A DNA stretch of 61,399 bases from Paenibacillus sp. J5C2022 (GTDB lineage Bacteria > Bacillota > Bacilli > Paenibacillales > Paenibacillaceae): positions 1 to 61,399 of the forward strand of contig NZ_JAOQJC010000046.1 of the NCBI RefSeq assembly GCF_025567625.1. Direction: 5' to 3'. Positions within the stretch are counted from its first letter, which is position 1. Every line of letters starts with the position of its first letter. The notes below the pieces were generated by a model, which had not been told where the DNA came from, made no database searches, and saw only the letters and a program-made list of their open reading frames with translations. A program made the translations under genes and the position numbers. Positions 53,893-61,399 of this stretch are shown piece by piece.

Positions 53893-55134
53893 ATGAAACA
53901 AAGAGTGGTCGTAACAGGCATGGGCGTCATGACGTCTCTGGGCTCCGAGCTGGAGTCGTTCTGGAACAATCTGATGGAAGGGAAGTCAGGCGTATCGGTT
54001 GTGGAAGCGTATGACTTCTCGGAGTACCCTACACGCATCGCAGCGGAAATTAAAAACTTCGATCCTGAAGCTTACGGTCTGGACAAGAAGGAAGCGCGGA
54101 GAATGGACCGGTTCGTCCAATTCGCGGCCGTGGCCAGCAAGAAAGCGGTGGAAGACGCCGGACTTGAAATCGGCGCCAATTGCGACGCGGAACGCGTAGG
54201 CGTCATGGTCGGTTCCGGAATTGGCGGACTGGGCACCTGGGAGGATCAGCACAACATATTGCTGCAGAAGGGGCCCAAGCGCGTTAGCCCGTTCTTCATC
54301 CCGATGATGATCGCCAATATGGCTTCCGGTCAGGTATCCATGCTGACTGGCGCGAAGGGCCCTAACAGCACGGCCGTCACCGCATGTGCCACAGGAACGC
54401 ATTCCATCGGCGATTCCTTCAAGATGATTCAACGGGGCGATGCGGACGTGATGATCGCCGGGGGAGCCGAGGCGACGATTCGGCCTACGGGCATGGCGGG
54501 CTTCTGTTCCATGCGAGCGATGTCGGTGCGCAACGACGAGCCGGAGAAGGCGAGCCGGCCGTTCGACATCGATCGCGACGGATTCGTGATGGGCGAAGGC
54601 GCCGGCATTCTCATTCTGGAGTCTCTGGAGCACGCCTTGAAGCGCGGCGCGAGAATATACGGCGAAGTAATCGGATACGGCATGAGCGGCGACGCTTTCC
54701 ATATGACGGAGCCCGATCCCGACGGCGCAGCCCGCTGCATGAGCAAGGCGATCAAGGATGCGGGAATAGAACCGACGGATATCGATTACATTAATGCGCA
54801 CGGCACTTCTACTCCTGTCGGCGACCGTTCGGAGACGATCGCAATCAAGAAGACGTTCGGCGATCATGCCTATCGGCTGGCCGTCAGCTCTACGAAGTCG
54901 ATGACAGGGCATCTTCTTGGCGCCGCAGGCGGCGTAGAGGCTGTTATTCTGGCTCTGACGCTGAGGAATGGCGTCATTGCGCCTACTATCAATCTGGACA
55001 ATCAAGATCCTGAGCTCGACCTCGATTATGTGCCGAACAAGCCACGTCAGGCGAACGTAACGACAGCCCTTTCCAACTCCTTCGGTTTTGGAGGACATAA
55101 CGCCACGATTGTGATGAAAGCATATGAGGCATGA
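53893..55134 (+). CDS. fabF: 3-oxoacyl-ACP synthase II
   Basis: 413 residues. KQRVVVTGMGVMTSLG at the start; catalytic C165 in ACATGTHSIGD, His in NAHGTSTPVGD and His in KSMTGHLLGAAGG. It extends the acyl chain using malonyl-ACP. GAGGTG lies 6 bases before ATG 53893; upstream in-frame ATGs have no ribosome site. Overlaps rnc by 11 bases, the common arrangement fabF-rnc-smc-ftsY. Confidence 0.96.
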   Translation: MKQRVVVTGMGVMTSLGSELESFWNNLMEGKSGVSVVEAYDFSEYPTRIAAEIKNFDPEAYGLDKKEARRMDRFVQFAAVASKKAVEDAGLEIGANCDAERVGVMVGSGIGGLGTWEDQHNILLQKGPKRVSPFFIPMMIANMASGQVSMLTGAKGPNSTAVTACATGTHSIGDSFKMIQRGDADVMIAGGAEATIRPTGMAGFCSMRAMSVRNDEPEKASRPFDIDRDGFVMGEGAGILILESLEHALKRGARIYGEVIGYGMSGDAFHMTEPDPDGAARCMSKAIKDAGIEPTDIDYINAHGTSTPVGDRSETIAIKKTFGDHAYRLAVSSTKSMTGHLLGAAGGVEAVILALTLRNGVIAPTINLDNQDPELDLDYVPNKPRQANVTTALSNSFGFGGHNATIVMKAYEA

Positions 55135-55819
55135 TTCCTTTGATGAGCTGCAGCAGAAGCTGCAGCTTGCCTTCAGGCAAGGGAAGCTGCTTCGGCAGGC
55201 CTTCACACATACATCCTATGTGAACGAGCATAAGCGAGGGTCCGTTCAGGACAATGAGCGACTTGAGTTTCTGGGAGATGCGGTGCTGCAGTTGCTCGTG
55301 TCGGATTATTTGTTCAAGACATACCCCAAGCGTCCGGAAGGCGAGCTGACGCGTATGCGCGCTTCGGTCGTATGCGAGCCGTCGTTGGCTTATTTCGCGG
55401 AACGGCTCGAGCTGGGCAGATATGTGTTGCTGGGCAGGGGAGAGGAGCAGCTTGGAGGGCGGCATCGCCAGGCGCTGCTCGCCGATCTGTTCGAGTCGTT
55501 CATTGGCGCCTTGTTCCTGGATGCAGGAATTGAAGAGACCAAGGCCTTTCTGGAGAAGCACATGTTCCCGTACATAGAATCCAACGACTTCGGACTTTTG
55601 ATGAAGGATGCGAAGTCGAAGCTGCAGGAGCGTTCTCAGCATCTGGGCCTCGGTGCCGTCGATTACCGCATCGTGGAGGAGCGCGGTCCAGCCCATGACC
55701 GGGAGTTCGTCGTAGAAGTATCTATCGGCAACGAAGGGTTCGGAGTAGGCAAAGGGAGAACGAAGAAAGAAGCGGAGCAGAGAGCAGCCGCAGAAGCATG
55801 GGGCAAGCTTTCCAGATAA
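55124..55819 (+). CDS. rnc: Ribonuclease III
   Basis: 231 residues. Catalytic signature ERLEFLGDAVLQLLVSDYLF, the second acidic cluster ADLFESFIGALFLD, and a C-terminal double-stranded RNA-binding domain (DAKSKLQERSQHLG...KKEAEQRAAAEAW). It cuts double-stranded rRNA precursors. The ATG overlaps the end of fabF and has no clear ribosome site, suggesting coupling to fabF translation. Ends at a terminator. Confidence 0.96.
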   Translation: MRHDSFDELQQKLQLAFRQGKLLRQAFTHTSYVNEHKRGSVQDNERLEFLGDAVLQLLVSDYLFKTYPKRPEGELTRMRASVVCEPSLAYFAERLELGRYVLLGRGEEQLGGRHRQALLADLFESFIGALFLDAGIEETKAFLEKHMFPYIESNDFGLLMKDAKSKLQERSQHLGLGAVDYRIVEERGPAHDREFVVEVSIGNEGFGVGKGRTKKEAEQRAAAEAWGKLSR

Positions 55820-55853
55820 TACTTTAGTCCGGGACTTTGAAGCGGATTGGAAT

Positions 55854-55895
55854 TGCATCCTTGCTGGTCGTATCGGCCTTGCAGGATGCATTTTT
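55854..55895 (+). terminator. Terminator after rnc
   Basis: TGCATCCT (55854-55861) pairs with AGGATGCA (55883-55890), 21-base loop, then five T. Confidence 0.75.
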
Positions 55896-55957
55896 GTACG
55901 TATAGCATCTATAAGTTCCGGGGCCTCCGCAAAGTACCTGAGCAAGCTTCAAAGCAA

Positions 55958-55980
55958 AGCCCCACTTTGTGGGGTTATTT
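55958..55980 (+). terminator. Second hairpin before smc
   Basis: CCCCAC (55960-55965) pairs with GTGGGG (55969-55974) around TTT, extendable by G-T and A-T pairs; TTATTT follows. Backs up the rnc terminator just before the smc promoter. Confidence 0.6.
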
Positions 55981-55992
55981 CACGTTTTGTGG

Positions 55993-55998
55993 TACAAT
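55993..55998 (+). promoter_or_regulatory. Extended -10 promoter for smc
   Basis: TACAAT preceded by TGG (TGTGGTACAAT) lies 24 bases before the smc start, after two hairpins. No good -35 is present. The same TGTGGTAC-A/G-AT block precedes rsmD. Confidence 0.55.
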
Positions 55999-56021
55999 GT
56001 TGGGGAGGTGAAAGCCATACT

Positions 56022-59000
56022 ATGTTTTTGAAACGAATTGAACTCGCGGGATTCAAGTCCTTCGCGGATAAGACGGAGCTGGAATTTGTAAACGGTATAA
56101 CGGCGGTTGTGGGACCGAACGGCTCCGGCAAGAGCAATATTTCCGACGGCATCCGCTGGGTGCTTGGCGAGCAAAGCGCCAAGAGCCTGCGCGGCGGCAA
56201 GATGGAAGACATCATTTTCGCGGGAAGCGACGCGCGCAAGGCGGTCAATTACGGAGAAGTGTCGTTGACACTTGACAATGCCGACGGCGCCCTGCCGCTT
56301 GAATATAATGAAGTAACGGTAACGCGGCGCGTACACCGCAGCGGCGACAGCGAATACTTAATTAACAAGCAGTCTTGCCGATTGAAGGATATTACGGAAT
56401 TATTCATGGATACCGGAATCGGCAAGGAAGCTTATTCTATTATCGGACAAGGCCGAATAGAGGAAATTCTGAGCACCCGCTCGGAAGACCGCAGAGGCAT
56501 ATTCGAGGAAGCCTCCGGCATTGTCAAGTACAAGTCCCGGAAGCGTGAAGCCATGAAGAAGCTCGACGATACGGAGCAGAATCTGCTTCGTATTCATGAT
56601 CTTGTGTCGGAACTGGAGGATCAGGTAGAGCCTCTCCGCAAGCAGTCCGAGAAAGCGGTACACTTCAAGGAATTGCGGGAAGGACTGAAGACGAAGGAAA
56701 TATCGATGTATGTGCTGCAGATCGAGAATGTCCATCGTGCCTATTCGGAGGCTGCGGACAAGCTCAAGGGGCTGCAGCAGAAGCAGCTGGAGCTGTCCAC
56801 CGTCGTCAGCAAGCACGATGCCCATCTGGAGCAGGACAGACAGAAGCTGAGAGAGCTGGAGATTCAGCTGGACGAGCTTCATGCCGCGATGCTGCAGATC
56901 GCCGAGGATGCAGAGAAGTGCGAAGGCTACGGCGAGGTGCTGAAGGAACGGAAGCGGAACCTGGAGCAGAACAAGCGTCAGCTGGAGGAATCTATCGCCG
57001 CCCAAGATGCGCGCATACTGTCGCTGACCAAGGAAGAGGCGGACTATCGCAGCAAGGCCGCGGCACTGGAAGGGGAACTGGAGGAGCTTCGGCGCAAGCT
57101 GGCCGAGGAGGAATCCCGGCTGTTGGGCGTAGCCGGCGAAGCCGTCATCGACGAAGAAGAAGGGCTTAAAGGCGAGCTGCTGGAAGTGCTGAGCACGATG
57201 GCCCAGCTTCGCAATGAGATCCGATACGCCATGCAGCAGCAGGAAGCGCTGCAACGGCGTATGGAACGGATCGGCGACGACGAAGCGAAGTGGCTGGAGC
57301 AGAGCAAGGCGCTCCAGGAGCGAAGAGACGAGCTGGAGCAATCGTTGCAGACCGTTGCGGCTCATCTGGAAGGAATGAAGCAGCGCATGCTGCAAGAACA
57401 GAGCGGTCTTCGTGATGCCGCAAGCTTGACAGAGGAAGTGACGGCTGCCATCCGCAAGTGGGAGCAGAAGCTCGACAGTCATACTTCCCGCCGCGATACG
57501 ATGAAGGAGATGCAGGATGCGCTGGACGGCTTCATGCACGGCGTCAAAGAAGTACTCAAAGCCGCCAGAAGAGGTTCGGGAGGCATTGCTGGCGTGCATG
57601 GCGCCGTTGCGGAGCTTATTCGCGTGCCGCAACGAATCGAGCTGGCGGTGGAGACCGCGCTTGGAGGCGCGCTGCAGCATATCGTCATGGAGGATGAGCG
57701 AACAGCACGGGCAGCCATCGGCTACTTGAAGCAGCGGCAATTGGGGCGTGCGACGTTCCTCCCGCTGGATGTCATAAGAGGCCGCGCCGTATCCGATCAG
57801 GAGAGAAGATCCGCGGAGGCGGTAGAGGGCTTCGTAGGGGTTGCGGCCGACCTGGTGCAATGCGACGATCGTTACGAAGCTATCGTACGTAATCTGCTGG
57901 GCAACGTCCTGCTGGCGGAGACGCTGGAGCAGGCCAACCGGATCGCATCGCGCTGCAATTACCGCTATCGCGTCGTCACGCTGGAAGGCGATGTCGTCAA
58001 TGCCGGCGGTTCCATGACGGGCGGGAGTCTGCAGAAGAAGGGTGCAAGCCTGCTGGGAAGACAACGTCAGATCGAGGCGCTGGACGAGGAGATCGCCGAT
58101 GCCACCGCGAAGACGGGACAGCTGCGCGCGAAGCTGAGCGACCTGCGCAAGGAGCACTCCATTCGTTCCGCCAACATTGAAGAGCTGCGGGATGAGATGG
58201 AGAAGACCAGATTCCAGGAGCAGGAGCTGCGGAACGGTCTGTCGCAGCTGACCGCGGAAGAGAAGCGCCTGCTGGAGCAGAGAGAGACGTCCGGTATGGA
58301 GCTGCGGGACCATGAAGCCGATAAGAAGAAGGCTTCGGAGACGATCGCTGTCTCCGAGAGGAATCTGGAGGAGCTGACGGCCGCTGAAGTGAGGCTGCAA
58401 GAGGAGATCCGGCTTGCTGAGGAGAGGCGGAAAGCCAGCGAGACGGCGAAGGAGCAGCTTCAAGGACAGCTGACCGACTTGAAGATCGCCGTAGCGAAGC
58501 TGGATCAGGAGCGTCTGAGCTTCGAGGATGGAGCCGCCCGTGTGCGAGGCGATATCGTTAAGGCGAAGGGCGAGATGTCTAATCTGCGAGCGCTTCATGC
58601 CAGCCAGGAGGAAGAGATGAGCCAGCATGGCGAGGAGAGCATCTCCCAGCTGGAGCAGCTGAATGCCTTGAAGCTGAAGAAGGCTGGTTGTGCGGAGCAG
58701 ACGGACTTGAAGCGCGCGGAGAGAGCGAGGCGCATTCAGGAGCTTGACCAGGGAGAGAGCGAGACGAAGGAGCAGCGCGCGGAGCTGCGCACGGTCGAGG
58801 AGGCCTTGCGTCAGACGGAAATTCTTGTCAACCGGCAGGATGTCGAGCTGGACAATCTGCTGCGCAAGCTGAGCGAGGAATACGGCCTCAGCTATGAGCT
58901 GGCCAAGGAGCAGTATCCCCTGCCGGAGGATGCAGCTGCGACAGGAGCGGAAGTGCGGGAACTGAAGCGCAAAATTTCCGCTTTGGGAGAAGTGAATCTG

Positions 59001-59597
59001 GGTGCGATCGAGGAATTCGAACGGGTGAAGGAGCGTTACGACTTCCTGTCGGAGCAGAAGGACGACCTGATGGAAGCGAAGGCGGCGTTGTATCAGGTTA
59101 TCAAGGAAATGGACGAGGAGATGTCGCGCCGGTTCCGCACCACATTCGAGGCGATACGGAGCCACTTCGTCGTCGTATTCAGCAAGCTGTTCGGAGGCGG
59201 ACGCGCGGATCTCGTTCTGGCAGAGCCGGACCGCATATTGGATACCGGTATCGATATCGTCGCCCAGCCGCCGGGCAAGAAGCTGCAGAATCTGCAGCTG
59301 CTGTCAGGCGGAGAGCGGGCATTGACGGCTATCGCCCTGCTGTTCGCCATTTTGCAAGTGAAGCCGGTGCCGTTCTGTGTGCTGGACGAGGTGGAAGCGG
59401 CACTTGACGAAGCGAACGTATCGCGCTTCGCTCAATACTTACGCGAGTTTTCGGAGTTGACGCAATTTATCGTTGTTACGCACCGCAAAGGTACGATGGA
59501 GGAAGCGGATGTGTTGTACGGGGTGACGATGGAGGAAGGCGGCGTATCCAAGCTCGTGTCCGTCCGTCTGGAGGAAGAGGACTCGGTATCGGCATAG
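56022..59597 (+). CDS. smc: Chromosome partition protein SMC
   Basis: 1191 residues, normal SMC length. N-terminal head with FKSFADKTELEF and Walker A GPNGSGKSN; long coiled coil about 170-510; hinge about 515-670 (GGALQHIVMEDERTA, GGSMTGGS); return coil about 675-1010; C-terminal head with signature LLSGGERALTAIALLFAI and Walker B PFCVLDEVEAALDEANV. Works with ScpA/ScpB in chromosome organisation. GGGGAGGTG precedes ATG 56022; the longer frame begins in the promoter. Long antisense frames opposite it reflect codon bias. Confidence 0.98.
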   Translation: MFLKRIELAGFKSFADKTELEFVNGITAVVGPNGSGKSNISDGIRWVLGEQSAKSLRGGKMEDIIFAGSDARKAVNYGEVSLTLDNADGALPLEYNEVTVTRRVHRSGDSEYLINKQSCRLKDITELFMDTGIGKEAYSIIGQGRIEEILSTRSEDRRGIFEEASGIVKYKSRKREAMKKLDDTEQNLLRIHDLVSELEDQVEPLRKQSEKAVHFKELREGLKTKEISMYVLQIENVHRAYSEAADKLKGLQQKQLELSTVVSKHDAHLEQDRQKLRELEIQLDELHAAMLQIAEDAEKCEGYGEVLKERKRNLEQNKRQLEESIAAQDARILSLTKEEADYRSKAAALEGELEELRRKLAEEESRLLGVAGEAVIDEEEGLKGELLEVLSTMAQLRNEIRYAMQQQEALQRRMERIGDDEAKWLEQSKALQERRDELEQSLQTVAAHLEGMKQRMLQEQSGLRDAASLTEEVTAAIRKWEQKLDSHTSRRDTMKEMQDALDGFMHGVKEVLKAARRGSGGIAGVHGAVAELIRVPQRIELAVETALGGALQHIVMEDERTARAAIGYLKQRQLGRATFLPLDVIRGRAVSDQERRSAEAVEGFVGVAADLVQCDDRYEAIVRNLLGNVLLAETLEQANRIASRCNYRYRVVTLEGDVVNAGGSMTGGSLQKKGASLLGRQRQIEALDEEIADATAKTGQLRAKLSDLRKEHSIRSANIEELRDEMEKTRFQEQELRNGLSQLTAEEKRLLEQRETSGMELRDHEADKKKASETIAVSERNLEELTAAEVRLQEEIRLAEERRKASETAKEQLQGQLTDLKIAVAKLDQERLSFEDGAARVRGDIVKAKGEMSNLRALHASQEEEMSQHGEESISQLEQLNALKLKKAGCAEQTDLKRAERARRIQELDQGESETKEQRAELRTVEEALRQTEILVNRQDVELDNLLRKLSEEYGLSYELAKEQYPLPEDAAATGAEVRELKRKISALGEVNLGAIEEFERVKERYDFLSEQKDDLMEAKAALYQVIKEMDEEMSRRFRTTFEAIRSHFVVVFSKLFGGGRADLVLAEPDRILDTGIDIVAQPPGKKLQNLQLLSGGERALTAIALLFAILQVKPVPFCVLDEVEAALDEANVSRFAQYLREFSELTQFIVVTHRKGTMEEADVLYGVTMEEGGVSKLVSVRLEEEDSVSA

Positions 59598-59639
59598 CGA
59601 TTGTATAGAAGGTAAAGATAGGATGGGGGATTGGCAACG

Positions 59640-60650
59640 ATGAGTTTTTTTAAGAAGCTGAAGGAAAGCATCGCCTCCAAGACGGAAGCGGTAACCAATG
59701 TATTCAAGGAAGGCTTGTCCAAGACGAGAACGGCATTCGTCGAGAAAGTGGAAGAGCTGATTACGAGACGGAAGAAGATCGATGAGGAGTTCTACGAGGA
59801 GCTGGAGGAAATCTTGATCGGTGCCGACGTAGGCGTAAATACGGTTATGGAGCTGATCGATGAGCTGCGTGCGGAAGTGAAGAAACGCAAAATCGAAGAC
59901 GCCTCGGAACTGCAGCCGGTGCTGTCCGAGAAGCTGATCGGCCTTCTGAAAGGCGATGATCGATCTGAGCTGAAAGAAGCGCCGCGAGGTGACATTACTG
60001 TGTATTTGTTCGTAGGTGTCAACGGAGTGGGCAAGACGACTTCGATCGGGAAGCTGGCACACAAGCTGAAGAGCGAAGGCAAGTCGGTGCTGATGGCCGC
60101 TGGAGATACGTTCCGTGCGGGAGCCATTGAGCAGCTGGAGGTATGGGGCCAGCGTGTTGGTGTGGACGTCATCAAGCAATCCTCCGGCTCTGACCCCGCT
60201 GCAGTGATCTACGATGCGGTACAAGCCGCCAAGCAGCGCAATGTGGATGTGCTGCTCTGCGATACGGCGGGACGTCTGCAGAACAAGACGAACTTGATGG
60301 ATGAGCTGAATAAGATATTCCGCGTTATACAACGTGAACTGCCGAGCGCTCCACATGAAGTGCTGCTTGTACTGGATGCGACGACGGGGCAGAACGCGTT
60401 GAGTCAAGCCAAGCTGTTCGGTGAGAAAAGCGGCGTTACGGGGCTTGTTCTGACGAAGCTGGACGGTACGGCCAAAGGCGGCATTGTCGTTGCCATCCGC
60501 AATGAGCTGAACCTTCCTGTGAAGCTTGTCGGCCTTGGCGAAGGGATGGGCGACTTGCAGCAGTTCGACTCCGAGCAGTTCGTGCATGCTTTGTTCGCGG
60601 GGCTGATTGAGGGAGCGGAACAGCAAGAGGAAGAGCAGCCCCAAGCTTGA
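59640..60650 (+). CDS. ftsY: Signal recognition particle receptor FtsY
   Basis: 336 residues. N-domain helices with basic start MSFFKKLKESI, then the SRP GTPase: G1 GVNGVGKTTS, GDTFRAGAIEQL, DTAGR, TKLDGTAKGG and a closing GEGMGDLQQF. It docks ribosome-SRP complexes at the membrane. Lacks the long acidic N-terminal domain of E. coli FtsY, as usual in Bacillota. ATG 59640 has GGATGGGGG upstream; TTG 59631 is less likely. 42 bases after smc, followed by a terminator. Confidence 0.97.
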   Translation: MSFFKKLKESIASKTEAVTNVFKEGLSKTRTAFVEKVEELITRRKKIDEEFYEELEEILIGADVGVNTVMELIDELRAEVKKRKIEDASELQPVLSEKLIGLLKGDDRSELKEAPRGDITVYLFVGVNGVGKTTSIGKLAHKLKSEGKSVLMAAGDTFRAGAIEQLEVWGQRVGVDVIKQSSGSDPAAVIYDAVQAAKQRNVDVLLCDTAGRLQNKTNLMDELNKIFRVIQRELPSAPHEVLLVLDATTGQNALSQAKLFGEKSGVTGLVLTKLDGTAKGGIVVAIRNELNLPVKLVGLGEGMGDLQQFDSEQFVHALFAGLIEGAEQQEEEQPQA

Positions 60651-60677
60651 TTGTATGGGAATAGGGTGGATGGACAG

Positions 60678-60719
60678 CACCTCGCAGGTTGGCGCAAGCG
60701 AATCTGCGAGGTGTTTTTT
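60678..60719 (+). terminator. Terminator after ftsY
   Basis: CACCTCGCAG (60678-60687) pairs perfectly with CTGCGAGGTG (60704-60713), then six T. Confidence 0.92.
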
Positions 60720-60785
60720 GCCCATATACAGAGTTATAAATTCGAGTTGAATACCTAAGCTAGTGGATAGACTTGTGCGAGACTG

Positions 60786-60841
60786 GTGTATGAATGCTCT
60801 TCCTGCACATACTTCTTTTCGGTGCTCCAGTATTCATACAC
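60786..60841. repeat. Inverted repeat at the edge of the tandem array
   Basis: GTGTATGAAT (60786-60795) is the exact reverse complement of ATTCATACAC (60832-60841). The same ATTCATACAC core recurs in every unit of the neighbouring array, so this looks like a diverged first part of it, including one unit in opposite orientation. Confidence 0.7.
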
Positions 60842-60875
60842 TGGTCCGGCTCGCACGCCTCTTTTCGGCGTTCCA

Positions 60876-61078
60876 GTGTAGGATTCATACACTAAATCGT
60901 TCCGCAACCCCCTTTTCGACGCTCTAGTGTAGGATTCATACACTAAATCGTTCCGCAACCCCCTTTTCGACGCTCTAGTGTAGGATTCATACACTAAATC
61001 GTCTCGCAACCCTCTTTTCGACGCTCTGTGTAGGATTCATACACTAAATCGGCTCGCACACACCTTTTCGCGGCTCTA
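60876..61078. repeat. Tandem array A: four 50-51 bp units
   Basis: Units begin at 60876, 60927, 60978 and 61028. The first two are identical over nearly the whole 51 bases; later ones carry point changes and one unit lacks one base. Each unit has a 5- to 7-bp inverted repeat (GTGTA...TACAC, extended to TAGTGTA/TACACTA in some units) around GGATTCA, then a CTTTTCG-containing stretch. No spacers, so not a CRISPR array. Non-coding repeat between genes. Confidence 0.85.
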
Positions 61079-61083
61079 GTGCA

Positions 61084-61229
61084 GGCGGGTTGTAGGCGAT
61101 GTGACCTCGGTTGGAGGTGAGAAAGTGGGCGAATGGCGGGTTGTAGGCGATGTGACCTCGGTTTGGAGGTAGGAAAGCGGGCGAGTGTGTTATTCTGTAA
61201 GAGATGACCTCGGTTGGAGCTTGGGAATA
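61084..61229. repeat. Tandem array B: two 51-bp units plus a partial third
   Basis: GGCGGGTTGTAGGCGATGTG starts units at 61084 and 61135 (51 bp apart); a shorter third copy keeps TGACCTCGGTTGGAG near 61205. Each unit contains a small inverted repeat ACCTC...GAGGT. Different sequence from array A but nearly the same period. Confidence 0.8.
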
Positions 61230-61399
61230 AGTATAAAGGACGGGATCAGGCGCTTTTTTCAGCAAAGCGTATAAGTTCAGGGGTTATTTTGTCATTTGCT
61301 GCATGGGAACATTTGTGTGTGTTTGTGCTTGCGGCAGGAAAGACCGCAAGGTGTGACGTAAAGGCCGATTTACGAATGCGCTAAGGGAACGCCCTTTAC
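61230..61399. other. Window end, no gene recognised
   Basis: No convincing coding frame. One 7-bp hairpin, CTTGCGG (61328-61334) with CCGCAAG (61344-61350). May be the leader of a gene beyond the window. Confidence 0.35.

Noticed and set aside
56400..59165. 921-codon frame antisense to smc
   Set aside because: Leu/Gln-rich mirror image of coiled-coil codons; smc itself is certain. Typical shadow in GC-biased coiled-coil genes.
60755..61009. Reverse-strand frame with a repeated 17-residue unit
   Set aside because: The period of 51 is divisible by 3, so the tandem DNA repeat stays open by chance; one unit has a single-base deletion and hairpins explain the conservation better. No ribosome site.
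60876..61229. CRISPR array
   Set aside because: Units are directly adjacent with no variable spacers, and no cas genes are present.

Overview
The window reads as a chromosome segment of an endospore-forming, low-to-moderate GC Bacillota of the Paenibacillaceae type (Paenibacillus or a close relative). Reasons: spore genes (cotJA, cotJB, a broken cotJC, ylbJ); many AGGAGG ribosome sites and TTG/GTG starts; YesM/YesN-type two-component systems; LplA/LplB/YtcP-type sugar importers without their own ATPase; and the order rsmD-coaD-ylbJ-ylbL-tmcAL-yceD-rpmF-fapR-plsX-fabHDG-acpP-fabF-rnc-smc-ftsY, which is close to that of B. subtilis. All assignments come from reading sequence motifs; no database search was possible.

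Layout. 1-2000: a small lipoprotein gene and the reverse-strand cotJ operon, whose third gene is a decayed pseudogene. 2200-12843: carbohydrate module A (YesM/YesN pair, solute-binding lipoprotein, two permeases, a leaderless FG-GAP/VCBS protein, a Tat-exported beta-helix protein). 12992-26930: a polysaccharide lyase core with a leaderless PL6 lyase, a membrane-anchored AraC-family regulator, a second importer, a GH88 unsaturated uronyl hydrolase and two large secreted CBM-PL6 proteins. 27058-30285: an aldo/keto reductase, a cupin, a polysaccharide deacetylase and Ku. 30402-42912: module B, a paralogue of module A (reverse-strand Tat beta-helix protein, third importer, DUF4434 protein, second YesM/YesN pair, GH78-like rhamnosidase). 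43285-60650: housekeeping genes for rRNA methylation, CoA, tRNA modification, ribosomal protein L32, type II fatty acid synthesis under FapR, RNase III, SMC and FtsY. 60786-61399: intergenic tandem repeats.

How the carbohydrate genes may work together (inference): the secreted CBM-PL6 proteins cut an acidic polysaccharide outside the cell. The three importers bring in unsaturated oligosaccharides, with energy from an ATPase encoded elsewhere (an MsmX-type shared ATPase is usual for this family). Leaderless PL6, GH88 and GH78-like enzymes finish the job in the cytoplasm. Two YesMN pairs and one membrane AraC regulator would sense different products. All three PL6 proteins keep the N...E/D-x-E...K...R active-site pattern. 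The substrate is not settled; PL6 with GH88 and a rhamnosidase suggests a uronate polymer, possibly with rhamnose, and no sulfatase is present. Candidate cre sites suggest catabolite repression of both paralogous modules.
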